This document shows, in pieces, positions 7,304 through 14,706 of a DNA stretch of 16,665 nt; within the stretch, counting starts at the first letter, position 1, and every line of letters starts with the position of its first letter. The notes below the pieces were generated by a model. That model did no database searches. It was not told the origin of the DNA and saw only the letters and a list, made by a program, of their open reading frames with translations. The position numbers were made by a program, and so were the translations under genes. Source of the stretch: Bacteroidales bacterium UBA1628 (GTDB lineage Bacteria > Bacteroidota > Bacteroidia > Bacteroidales > UBA932). The DNA is taken from the NCBI GenBank assembly GCA_002321335.1, contig DCMG01000084.1, forward strand, positions 1 through 16,665. The letters are read 5' to 3'.

Positions 7304-7339
7304 AGAGATGGTGGCGGACCGATGTCCGCCACCATCTCT
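7304..7339 (-). terminator. 16-bp hairpin terminating rubredoxin transcription
   Basis: A perfect 16-bp stem, AGAGATGGTGGCGGAC with its exact complement, closes on the 4-nt loop CGAT. It lies 20 nt beyond the rubredoxin stop codon on the minus strand, back to back with the lipoprotein terminator. The U-tract is poor, so it could also act as a bidirectional barrier between convergent genes. Confidence 0.7.
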
Positions 7340-7358
7340 AAAACCACTTTGCGGAGAT

Positions 7359-7535
7359 TTATTCGGAGTATTCCGCGAAATCGGATTTCGAGGCTCCACA
7401 GACCGGACATTTCCAGTCCTTCGGAATGTCTTTGAACGGGGTTCCTGGCTTTATGCCACCGTCTGGATCACCTTCCGCTGAATCATAGATCCAACCACAG
7501 CGCAGGCATTCGTACTTTTTTGAGTCACTTGCCAT
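7359..7535 (-). CDS. rubredoxin
   Basis: A 58-residue iron-only electron carrier. The four iron ligands are visible as two CxxC pairs, YECLRCGWIYD (Cys10, Cys13) and WKCPVCGASK (Cys43, Cys46), with the canonical DPDGGIKPGTPF linker between them. Rubredoxins pass single electrons in the cytoplasm, in anaerobes often to peroxide- or superoxide-reducing enzymes; no such partner is encoded here. ATG at 7535 (MASDSKKYEC) is the start: the frame stays open further upstream to 7589, but that part is Arg/Cys-rich and unlike the family. It lies 70 nt downstream of ettA on the same strand, with a possible hairpin between them. Confidence 0.96.
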   Translation of the reverse strand: MASDSKKYECLRCGWIYDSAEGDPDGGIKPGTPFKDIPKDWKCPVCGASKSDFAEYSE

Positions 7536-7563
7536 AACAGTTATAGTTTTAGTGCAACAATAT

Positions 7564-7584
7564 GGCGCGCCACTGCGGCGCACC
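7564..7584 (-). terminator. possible terminator after ettA
   Basis: In minus-strand RNA, GGTGCGCC and GGCGCGCC pair over 8 bp with one G-U around the loop GCAGT, 21 nt after the ettA stop. The sequence that follows (ATATTGTTGC) is only mildly U-rich, so attenuation between ettA and rubredoxin is as likely as full termination. Confidence 0.4.
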
Positions 7585-7605
7585 CGCACCGGAACCCTGC
7601 AATAA

Positions 7606-9282
7606 CTATTCCATCAATTTCTTGTACTTGAACCTCTTAGGCTCTGTGTTGCCGAGGCGTGCCTTGCGGTTCTCCTCGTACTCAGCGTAGTTGCCCTCGA
7701 AGAACACCACGTTGGAGTCTCCTTCGTAGGCGAGGATGTGTGTGGCGATCCTGTCCAGGAACCAGCGGTCGTGGCTGATCACGACGGCACAGCCCGCGAA
7801 GTTCTCAAGACCGTCCTCCAGAGCGCGGATCGTGTTCACATCCACATCGTTTGTCGGCTCATCCAGAAGCAGGACGTTGCCCTCATCCTTGAGGGTCAGC
7901 GCAAGGTGGAGCCTGTTGCGCTCACCACCGGAAAGCACTCCGCAGAGTTTCTCCTGATCGGAACCGCTGAAGTTGAACCTGGACACCCAGGCGCGGGCGT
8001 TGATGTCCTTGTTGCCGAGCCTTACCCACTCGGAGTTCCCGGCTATGGTCTCGAACACTGTCTTATCCGGGTCGATGCTCTTGTGCTGCTGATCAACGTA
8101 GGAGATCTTCACGGTCTCTCCGATGTCGATAGATCCGGTGTCAGGTTTCTCGATGCCCATAATGAGTCTGAACAGTGTTGTCTTGCCGGCTCCGTTAGGA
8201 CCGATGACACCCACGATTCCGGCAGGCGGAAGTGCGAACGAAAGGTGCTCGAAGAGAACCTTGTCTCCGTAGGCCTTGGACACGTCCTTGAATTCGATGA
8301 CCTTGTTGCCGAGGCGCGGTCCGTTAGGAATGTATATTTCAAGATTCGCCTCTTTCTCCTTAGAATCAGCTGCGGCCAGTTTCTCGTAGGCTCCAAGACG
8401 TGCCTTCTGCTTGGCCTGACGGGCTTTAGGGGCCATGCGCACCCACTCCAACTCGTGCTGGAGGGTCTTGCGTCTCTTGCTCTCCTGCTTCTCTTCCATC
8501 TCAAGCCTCTTGGTCTTCTGCTCCAGCCATGAACTGTAGTTGCCCTTCCACGGAATGCCCTCACCTCTGTCAAGTTCAAGAATCCATCCGGCCACGTTGT
8601 CGAGGAAATAACGGTCGTGGGTCACAGCGATGACCGTGCCCTTGTACTGACGCAGGTGCGCCTCCAGCCACTGGATGCTCTCGGTGTCGAGGTGGTTGGT
8701 CGGCTCGTCCAGAAGCAGCACGTCAGGTTCCCTGAGCAGCAGACGACACAGAGCCACACGGCGGCGCTCGCCACCGGAAAGCGTTGAGATCTTGGCATCG
8801 GCCGGAGGGCAGTTCAGAGCGTCCATGGCCCTTTCGAGCTTTGCGTCGATCTCCCAGCCTCCCAGATGCTCGATCTTTTCGGACAACTCGCCCTGACGCT
8901 CGATAAGTGCGTTCATCTGGTCGTCGTCCATCGGCTCCATGAACTTCATGGAGATCTCGTTATATTCATTGAGGACATCCATCACCTCCTGCACGCCTTC
9001 CTGCACGACCTCGATGACGGTCTTGTCCGGATCCATCTGCGGCTCCTGCTCAAGGTAGCCCACCGAATAGCCCGGAGCCCAGACCACCTCGCCCCGGTAG
9101 GATTTCTCCACGCCGGCGATGATCTTCATCAGGGTTGATTTACCGGAGCCGTTCAGACCGATGATGCCGATTTTCGCTCCGTAGAAGAATGAAAGGTAGA
9201 TGTCTTTCAGAATAACCTTGTTGTTGTGCGGGAGAACCTTTCCCACACCGTTCATTGAGAATATTATCTTTTCGTCCGCCAT
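7606..9282 (-). CDS. ettA: ABC-F translation factor EttA (energy-dependent translational throttle)
   Basis: A soluble 558-residue protein with two tandem ATP-binding cassettes and no membrane segments. Cassette 1 has Walker A GLNGSGKST (42-50), signature LSGGERRR (168-175) and Walker B LLLDEPTNHLD (189-199). The insert at ~95-135 corresponds to the arm that contacts the ribosomal L1 stalk. The charged linker at ~243-325 (RMAPKARQAKQKARL) is the P-site tRNA interaction motif. Cassette 2 has GPNGAGKTT (361-369), LSGGERNR (450-457) and LLLDEPTNDVD (471-481). The length matches E. coli EttA (about 555), and the C-terminus KRFKYKKLM is typical. EttA binds the ribosomal E site and gates entry into elongation according to ATP/ADP ratio. 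No strong promoter was recognised in the 96 nt upstream. Confidence 0.95.
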   Translation of the reverse strand: MADEKIIFSMNGVGKVLPHNNKVILKDIYLSFFYGAKIGIIGLNGSGKSTLMKIIAGVEKSYRGEVVWAPGYSVGYLEQEPQMDPDKTVIEVVQEGVQEVMDVLNEYNEISMKFMEPMDDDQMNALIERQGELSEKIEHLGGWEIDAKLERAMDALNCPPADAKISTLSGGERRRVALCRLLLREPDVLLLDEPTNHLDTESIQWLEAHLRQYKGTVIAVTHDRYFLDNVAGWILELDRGEGIPWKGNYSSWLEQKTKRLEMEEKQESKRRKTLQHELEWVRMAPKARQAKQKARLGAYEKLAAADSKEKEANLEIYIPNGPRLGNKVIEFKDVSKAYGDKVLFEHLSFALPPAGIVGVIGPNGAGKTTLFRLIMGIEKPDTGSIDIGETVKISYVDQQHKSIDPDKTVFETIAGNSEWVRLGNKDINARAWVSRFNFSGSDQEKLCGVLSGGERNRLHLALTLKDEGNVLLLDEPTNDVDVNTIRALEDGLENFAGCAVVISHDRWFLDRIATHILAYEGDSNVVFFEGNYAEYEENRKARLGNTEPKRFKYKKLME

Positions 9283-9378
9283 TTTGTTGGTAGATGTTTT
9301 AATTGTTGTCTATGAATATTCCAGTGTCACTTCCAGCCGCCGAAGCCGCATCCTCGGTGTCGGACAGTCGGTTGAATG

Positions 9379-11046
9379 TCAATAGCTTCCTCCTCCGATG
9401 AACCCTCGGATCAGCGATGTCGGCGGTATCTCCTTGTCGGAAACCGGCACGAAATAGTGCAGGAACTTCAGCAGCCTGTGCGCCTCGCTGTACTCAGGGC
9501 AGTTCTTCGGCACGGTCGCGAGGATCCTCTCCGCATGGGTGCGCAGCACGGCGAACTCCACGAGATAGGCCGAGTTGAACAGCACGTCCGCGTTCTCTTG
9601 GAAAGGATAGATCCATTTGACCTCAGCCCTGCGCACATTCGGCCAGTTCGCGATTGACTCCCGCGCCGTGAAAGCCCCTTTGAGGTAATCCCTCACGATT
9701 CTTCGCAGCAGACGGTTATCGCTCGTCGGAATGCAGTTGTGGCAGTCCAGCGAGATGGAGGTGATGGTGTTTATGAATATCCTGAATTTTTCCTTGTCCG
9801 GAACCTTTTCCGTCAGGCGAGGATTGAGCGCGTGCAGACCTTCAATCAGCAGCACGGACCGTTCGCCCAGCTTGAGATTCTTGCCGTTGAACTCGCGGCG
9901 ACCGGTCACAAAGTTATATTCAGGTACTTCAACCTCCTCTCCGTCAAGTAGTTTGACAAGGTCTTTCTGGAGATATTCATGATCCACGGTGTCGAAGTTG
10001 TCGAAGTCGTAGCTTCCGTCCGGGAGTTTAGGGGTGTCAACGCGGTTGACGAAATAGTCATCGGTCGAGAACGAGATCGGGTGCAGCCCGCAAGCCTTCA
10101 GCTGGACGCTGAGCCTTTTGCAGACCGTGCTCTTTCCGCTGCTGCTCGGCCCCGTGATGAGAACCAGTTTCACAGGATTCTCAGAGTCGTTGTGCCGTCT
10201 CTCTATTTCCTCGGCGATCTGGACTATTTTCTTCTCCTGCAATGCCTCGGAAATCTGGATGAGATCGGATGCGTTGCCTTTCAGAATCGACTCGTTGACA
10301 TCCCCGACATTGGAAAGCCCCATTATCCAGTTCCATTTGTGTGTTTCGGCGAACACCTCGAAAGTCTTCGGTTGCTCGTGAAGCGGGGCCAGATCCTCAG
10401 GGTGGTGACGGTCTGGGACACGAAGCAATATTCCCCCATGGCAGAGCTTCACGCCGAATGTCTTGAGGTAGCCGGTGCTCGGGACGAGCTCATCGTAATA
10501 GTAGTCAGTCACATCGCCAAGCGAGTAGCAGGTGATGTAGACCTCGCCGCACGTCTCCAGCAGCTTCACCTTGTCGAGGTCTCCCGATTCCTTGAATATC
10601 CTGATGGCCTCCTCGATCTGGAGTTCCTTGCGTCTGAAAGGAATATTCTCGCTCACGAGTTCCATCATCCTCTCTCCGATCGCCTCCACGTCCTCTTCCG
10701 TCAGGAAAGATCCGTCGTTCTTGTAGACCGAGCAGAAATACCCTTTTGAGATCGGCCGGCGGATGGTCATCCTGCTTTCCGGGAACAGATCCCTTGTGGC
10801 CTTGTACAGAAGGAAGCAGAGCGAGCGGCTGTAGAAACTGCGTCCGATGTAGGTGCGATAGTCCAGAAACTCCACGTCTCGATTGTGGAAAACCCTGAAC
10901 CTCAGTCCCTCCGCCACATTGTTCACCTTGGCGGCCAGTATGTCGTAAGGTTTGTCGAACTCGAATGCCGGAGCGATGTCCAGCAGGGGAGTCCCTTCAA
11001 GGAACTCTTTGTAAGTCCCGGTGTTCTTGCAGAATATTCTAACCAT
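9379..11046 (-). CDS. nucleoside (uridine-like) kinase with ThrRS-like N-terminal region
   Basis: A 555-residue cytoplasmic protein of the two-part kind found in Bacteroidota and Firmicutes. Residues 1-~60 resemble a TGS domain (CKNTGTYKEFLEGTPLLDIA). Residues ~60-245 resemble the second additional domain of threonyl-tRNA synthetase. The C-terminal ~265 residues are a P-loop kinase related to uridine kinase/phosphoribulokinase: Walker A GPSSSGKST (299-307), STDDYF (327-332), YDFDNFD (346-352), IEGLHALN (401-408) and the Arg-rich lid RLLRRIVRD (445-453). The kinase part should phosphorylate a nucleoside with NTP; the role of the synthetase-like half is unsettled. ATG at 11046 starts MVRIFCKN. 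It has its own promoter and lies 96 nt upstream of ettA. Confidence 0.88.
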   Translation of the reverse strand: MVRIFCKNTGTYKEFLEGTPLLDIAPAFEFDKPYDILAAKVNNVAEGLRFRVFHNRDVEFLDYRTYIGRSFYSRSLCFLLYKATRDLFPESRMTIRRPISKGYFCSVYKNDGSFLTEEDVEAIGERMMELVSENIPFRRKELQIEEAIRIFKESGDLDKVKLLETCGEVYITCYSLGDVTDYYYDELVPSTGYLKTFGVKLCHGGILLRVPDRHHPEDLAPLHEQPKTFEVFAETHKWNWIMGLSNVGDVNESILKGNASDLIQISEALQEKKIVQIAEEIERRHNDSENPVKLVLITGPSSSGKSTVCKRLSVQLKACGLHPISFSTDDYFVNRVDTPKLPDGSYDFDNFDTVDHEYLQKDLVKLLDGEEVEVPEYNFVTGRREFNGKNLKLGERSVLLIEGLHALNPRLTEKVPDKEKFRIFINTITSISLDCHNCIPTSDNRLLRRIVRDYLKGAFTARESIANWPNVRRAEVKWIYPFQENADVLFNSAYLVEFAVLRTHAERILATVPKNCPEYSEAHRLLKFLHYFVPVSDKEIPPTSLIRGFIGGGSY

Positions 11047-11071
11047 AAACCAGATTTGATGCGCTTACCTA

Positions 11072-11100
11072 CAAAGATACGAAGATTTTTTCACCTCAAA
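11072..11100 (-). promoter_or_regulatory. promoter of the nucleoside kinase gene
   Basis: On the minus strand TTTG (11100-11097), 17 nt and TATCTTTG (11079-11072) match the Bacteroidota -33/-7 pattern. The box lies 25 nt before the start codon. Confidence 0.6.
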
Positions 11101-11149
11101 GAACTTTTCAAATAAATCAAAACAGTTCCTTAGATTCAGCCACATTGTG

Positions 11150-11189
11150 ACAGAGGCCGCTGCGGGTTCGTTTCCGCGGCGGCCTCTGT
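11150..11189 (-). terminator. terminator after the GH127 gene
   Basis: ACAGAGGCCGC pairs perfectly with GCGGCCTCTGT, and the stem extends inward by five more pairs (one wobble) to an 8-nt loop. It begins 19 nt after the GH127 stop. The U-tract on the minus strand is weak. Confidence 0.7.
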
Positions 11190-11208
11190 TGTAATCGATG
11201 TGTCAAAT

Positions 11209-13080
11209 TTACTTTCTTAACGTAGGAAGCCAGGTCTGGATGTGCTTGCCTTTCCAGCAGTCAACGGAGGAGTAGTCTACCATCTTGATGTCTCCTTCGG
11301 TGGTAGGTACAAGGAACTGCATCCTTGTGCCGGGGCGCTCGGCGTTGACAATCTTGACCTTGACATCACCATTTGCGTCAGCGACAACCTGAACAGGTTT
11401 GCTGTAGTCCGGATCGATGTTCTCGTCACGGGCCAGAACCAGCGGTCCCCACTGCACGGCCTGGAAGTACTTGCCTTCCGGATTGCGGCCGTTCTCGGAA
11501 GCCTTGATGAGTTTGGCCTTCATGTCGAAAATGATGTAGATACTGTCTCCGGCCTGCCACTTGCGCTCAAGGTTGAGGTATTTTCCGGCCTCTACATTGC
11601 CGACATACTTGCCGTTCACCTCGACATAGGTGTTCTCGCTCCATGAAGGAATATGAAGCTTCACTGTGAATTTCTCCTTGGCGGCAGGATCAACGGAGAT
11701 ACGGACCTCATTCGCGCGAGGATATTCAGTGACGATTCCAAGTTTGACCTCTTTGCCGGCGGCGGTTTTGGCGGTCACGGTTCCGGCGTTGTAGAGGTTG
11801 ATCACCGGTCCTTCCTTGGATTGCATCGCCGCGATGTAAGGGAGGTATGACAGTCCGCAAGGGCCGCTGAGGTTGCAGCAGGTCACAGGCTGGCCGTCAA
11901 TGTTGGTGCCCCAACCGCTGTTGGTCACCTTCGCCCCATTCAACAGGTTAACGTAACTGAAGCTCTTTCCGTCCGGCTTCATGGCTCCTAAAAGACCGTT
12001 GTAGGCATACTTCTCGATGTAGTCAACGGCTGTCGGGTCACCGGTAAGGCGAAGGTACTGAGAGCAGTATTTCATCCAGGTCACACCAACGCAGGTCTCC
12101 ATCATTCGCTTGATGTCCGGATTGGTCTGCTCCACAGCCGTGTTGCTCCATCCCTCACCGTTGAGTCTTGGCCAATAGATGTCGGATCCGGCATTGCCGA
12201 TGATGGTTATTTCATTCTCGATCACATCATTGAAGAAGTTGTCAAGGCAGGTCTTCCACCTCGGGTCTCCTGTGGCGCGGTAATATTCAGCCAAGCCCTC
12301 CCAGACTGAAGTCATCTCGTATGCCTTAGGATACGGCTTGCCTACATTGTAGAGATGCTCCCCGTCAAAGACCTGCTGGAAGATGTTGCTGCCTTTGGAA
12401 GCTCCTGTTGTGACGATGTATTCAGCGAAATCAAGATATTCCTTCTTTCCGGTAAGGAAATAAAGTTTCACCATCGGCTCCAGAATTGACGATGATTCGA
12501 TCTTTGTCGAACTCCATCCCAAATCGGTGATACTCTTCTTAGGGGCCGGGCCGACCTGGTCGATCACGCTCTTCGCCTCTTTCTCCAATGAGGCCAGAAC
12601 ACGGGGATCCTGCTCGACATCGGTGTAGTATTGAAGCAGACCGAGCATCACGTACTTTCTCTCCCAGATGTCTCCGTCACGGTTGCCCGGCTGGTCGTCA
12701 ACCGCTGTGCAGCTTATGCTGCCGTTGCTCTTCTCCGTGGCCATGAGCTTATAGACCAATTCCTTAGTCAATGCCTTGAGCTTAGGATCCTGATTGTAGC
12801 GGTAAAGCAGTGAGTTAGTGCGGATGCACTTGCCCGGCATCTCACCGAGGGCGAACTTGGGACGGCCTTTGATGAAATAATCGATGACCTTGTCGTAAGG
12901 CATCACTCCGTTGACCCAATGGTCGATGGAATTCTGGATGTCATCGGCAAAGTAGCCGTTGAATGTCACACTTCCGGCCGGAAGCGGCTCGATCACGTCA
13001 TCGACCTTCTTCAGGTTGTTCTGGGCGAAGGCTCCGACGGATAACAGCATGGCTGCTGCGAAAACGATTGCATTTTTCAT
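11209..13080 (-). CDS. secreted GH127-type (DUF1680) beta-L-arabinofuranosidase
   Basis: A 623-residue exported enzyme with a type I signal peptide (MKNAIVFAAAMLLSVGAFA, cleavage before Q20). The centre is an (alpha/alpha)-barrel, with SILEPMVKLYFLTGKKEYLD at ~198-217 and VWEGLAEYYRATGDPRW near 259-275. The GH127 active-site signature is present: METC (Glu328, Cys330) and VTCCN (Cys401, Cys402). These match the Glu and three Cys that form the zinc-thiolate site in the characterised beta-L-arabinofuranosidase HypBA1, where one Cys is the nucleophile. The C-terminal ~170 residues are beta-sandwich. The usual chemistry is release of L-arabinose from plant glycans; related GH families in the DUF1680 clan use other sugars, so the exact substrate is open. 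ATG at 13080 is preferred because the signal peptide starts there; the frame runs on to 13176. Confidence 0.88.
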   Translation of the reverse strand: MKNAIVFAAAMLLSVGAFAQNNLKKVDDVIEPLPAGSVTFNGYFADDIQNSIDHWVNGVMPYDKVIDYFIKGRPKFALGEMPGKCIRTNSLLYRYNQDPKLKALTKELVYKLMATEKSNGSISCTAVDDQPGNRDGDIWERKYVMLGLLQYYTDVEQDPRVLASLEKEAKSVIDQVGPAPKKSITDLGWSSTKIESSSILEPMVKLYFLTGKKEYLDFAEYIVTTGASKGSNIFQQVFDGEHLYNVGKPYPKAYEMTSVWEGLAEYYRATGDPRWKTCLDNFFNDVIENEITIIGNAGSDIYWPRLNGEGWSNTAVEQTNPDIKRMMETCVGVTWMKYCSQYLRLTGDPTAVDYIEKYAYNGLLGAMKPDGKSFSYVNLLNGAKVTNSGWGTNIDGQPVTCCNLSGPCGLSYLPYIAAMQSKEGPVINLYNAGTVTAKTAAGKEVKLGIVTEYPRANEVRISVDPAAKEKFTVKLHIPSWSENTYVEVNGKYVGNVEAGKYLNLERKWQAGDSIYIIFDMKAKLIKASENGRNPEGKYFQAVQWGPLVLARDENIDPDYSKPVQVVADANGDVKVKIVNAERPGTRMQFLVPTTEGDIKMVDYSSVDCWKGKHIQTWLPTLRK

Positions 13081-13112
13081 TATTATACCTATTGAATATT
13101 TCCAAAAGTTTA

Positions 13113-13120
13113 CAAATTTA
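13113..13120 (-). promoter_or_regulatory. -7 promoter box of the GH127 gene
   Basis: TAAATTTG on the minus strand fits TAnnTTTG and lies 32 nt before the start codon. No good -33 TTTG is seen at the expected distance, so this is a weaker call. Confidence 0.45.
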
Positions 13121-13202
13121 ACAATTTCCGCGCAACTTCCGACATCGACCGACAATGAAAACTTGAAGTTTTTCACTTTAATCGTGATTATGGCGTATTA
13201 TT

Positions 13203-13231
13203 GAAAAAGGAGCGTCGCTAAGGCCGCTCCT
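13203..13231 (-). terminator. terminator after the barrel-lipoprotein pair
   Basis: On the minus strand AGGAGCG and CGCTCCT form a 7-bp stem with a 10-nt loop, followed by TTTTTC. It lies 62 nt after the lipoprotein stop codon. Confidence 0.7.
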
Positions 13232-13293
13232 GTTAAGTAGTTATACCGCATGATTGATCTGACTGGATGTGTGGCGTCGTCTGTCCGGAATCG

Positions 13294-13929
13294 TCAATAC
13301 GTTCTGACGAGACTGTAGTCATCCCGGCCTCCACGGAGTACCATGACGATCGAATCTATGGCCTTGCCGTCTTTGTAGACGATCATGTTCAATTGACCTT
13401 GGCAGCTGCCCCATGAATATTCGGAATCTCCGATAGTGTAGGTGAGAGGCGTTTCCGGAGAGGTGAATTTGCAGGAATAGCCTTTCTGTTCACGCCTTTC
13501 TCCATTGACTGTGACCTTCCAGCTGTGGAAATGATTGTAGTCGCCCGGCAGCATTCTTGCCGTGATTGAGTAATCGGTAGGGTAGGAGTCATCACCGAGG
13601 AACCAATATTCCAGCCCCTTGTTGGAGATTACCCATGTGCTGTCCTCAGCCGCTTTCTCGATATTGACGCCTGGCATCCTGTAGGATGGATCAAGAGGCT
13701 CAACTTCCGAGGTTTTGCTTTGGATGTTAGGTTTCACTCCTAAGATTTTATATTCCAAAATCTTAAGGTTGTCGACTATCAGATTGTCGGCGATGCACAT
13801 CATGTATGGACCGATGGAATACGTCACTTCTCCGTCGCTTCCTGAAAATTCTCTTTCAGCTTTGCTGCATGATGAGGCTGCGATGATTGTTGCCGCGATC
13901 AATGTCGCGAATGTTAAAATCTTTTTCAT
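13294..13929 (-). CDS. small lipoprotein of unknown function
   Basis: A 211-residue predicted lipoprotein that I do not recognise. MKKILTFATLIAATIIAASSC is a clear lipoprotein signal peptide with lipobox ASSC (Cys21). The mature part is rich in short beta-strand-like stretches and aromatic residues (EVTYSIGPYMM, GLEYWFLGDD, HFHSWKVTVNG, PLTYTIGDSEYSWG), suggesting a compact Ig-like or beta-sandwich fold. It ends VLRGGRDDYSLVRTY. The frame extends 9 nt to a TTG, but ATG at 13929 starts a standard MKK signal peptide. It begins 11 nt after the stop of the outer-membrane barrel gene, so the two are almost certainly co-transcribed, and it may be a periplasmic or surface partner of that barrel. Confidence 0.75.
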   Translation of the reverse strand: MKKILTFATLIAATIIAASSCSKAEREFSGSDGEVTYSIGPYMMCIADNLIVDNLKILEYKILGVKPNIQSKTSEVEPLDPSYRMPGVNIEKAAEDSTWVISNKGLEYWFLGDDSYPTDYSITARMLPGDYNHFHSWKVTVNGERREQKGYSCKFTSPETPLTYTIGDSEYSWGSCQGQLNMIVYKDGKAIDSIVMVLRGGRDDYSLVRTY

Positions 13930-13940
13930 GACATTCAAGT

Positions 13941-14567
13941 TTAGAATCTGTAACCTAATCCTCCTCTGATTCCGCCCATTCTGGTGCCTACCACAATCTC
14001 AAGCGTTGTGTAGATCTTGTGGTTCATCCATTGGAATCCAAGCGGAATGAATTCAACAGCCGGCACAAGTTTGGAATAAACTTCCCCGCAGTCTTTCCCC
14101 GCCCACACGGCAGCACCTGCACCTACACCGGCATACATCCTGAACAACTGTCTGTTGATGAATGTGAATTTGGCCTGTCCCAGCAGAGAGTAGTCATTCA
14201 ATGTCTTTTCTCCGACTTTTTTGTTGCCACGCGGGTCGAAAACATTGGCCCATGCTTTGGCATAGCCCGCGCTGGCACCGACCTTCAGCCATTTGGTGAG
14301 ATAGACATTGAAATCAGCGGTGTAGAAGGCTGAGAAACCAGGATCTCCAGTATAGGTCTCGTAGAAATCGCTGAGTTCTCTACTGCTGTACCAATAGCGA
14401 GTAGGAAATTCATCGCTGTCGTAAGCCATCTGCATCACACCGACCATCAGGTTGGTTTCGAACTTGTACCCTTTGACATCACCGGATGATGTCTGTGCTT
14501 GCATCGGTAAGGCCATGCCAAGAAGCATAGTTCCCGCCACGCAAAGCGCTTTCAAAACAGTTTTCAT
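13941..14567 (-). CDS. small outer-membrane beta-barrel protein
   Basis: A 208-residue exported protein. The signal peptide ends ALPMQAQ, with probable cleavage at AQA-Q or nearby. The rest shows alternating hydrophobic/polar strands typical of an eight- to ten-strand barrel (KFETNLMVGVMQMAY, WLKVGASAGYAKAW, YSLLGQAKFTF, MYAGVGAGAAVWAG, YTTLEIVVGTRMGG). It ends GLGYRF, with the terminal aromatic residue recognised by the BAM assembly machinery. It resembles the OmpW/OprF-like or porin-family barrels of Bacteroidales; the specific role is unknown. It is the first gene of a pair with the downstream lipoprotein. The upstream gap to the phosphoesterase gene contains REP-like repeats, and no convincing promoter box was found. 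Confidence 0.78.
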   Translation of the reverse strand: MKTVLKALCVAGTMLLGMALPMQAQTSSGDVKGYKFETNLMVGVMQMAYDSDEFPTRYWYSSRELSDFYETYTGDPGFSAFYTADFNVYLTKWLKVGASAGYAKAWANVFDPRGNKKVGEKTLNDYSLLGQAKFTFINRQLFRMYAGVGAGAAVWAGKDCGEVYSKLVPAVEFIPLGFQWMNHKIYTTLEIVVGTRMGGIRGGLGYRF

Positions 14568-14600
14568 AATATTGGTTTTTTAATGGTTTCTTTGGTCTTG

Positions 14601-14699
14601 GCCGCTGAGCTTGTCGACGCAACGTGCCTAACAATCTTTGTTTTAGCATAATGTCGCTTCGACAGGCTCAGCGACCGGAGAATGACAGGCTTAGCGACC
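14601..14699. repeat. cluster of three REP-like units between genes
   Basis: Unit 1 (14601-14618, GCCGCTGAGCTTGTCGAC) is inverted relative to unit 2 (14653-14678), which is identical over 26 nt to the copy inside the flavoprotein gene. A partial third unit, GACAGGCTTAGCGACC (14684-14699), follows with one mismatch. Units 1 and 2 could fold into a long cruciform. The cluster separates the phosphoesterase stop (14707) from the barrel start (14567) and may terminate or stabilise the upstream message. No RAYT transposase gene is in the window. Confidence 0.75.
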
Positions 14700-14706
14700 A
14701 GTGAAA

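Noticed and set aside
7738..8532. A 264-codon open frame on the + strand opposite ettA
   Set aside because: It is antisense to a gene with complete ABC-F motifs, shows no recognisable domain, and such long opposite-strand frames are common in genes of this composition.
9979..10749. A 256-codon open frame on the + strand opposite the nucleoside kinase
   Set aside because: The opposite strand carries Walker A and other kinase motifs throughout; this frame looks like a shadow with no promoter or family signature.
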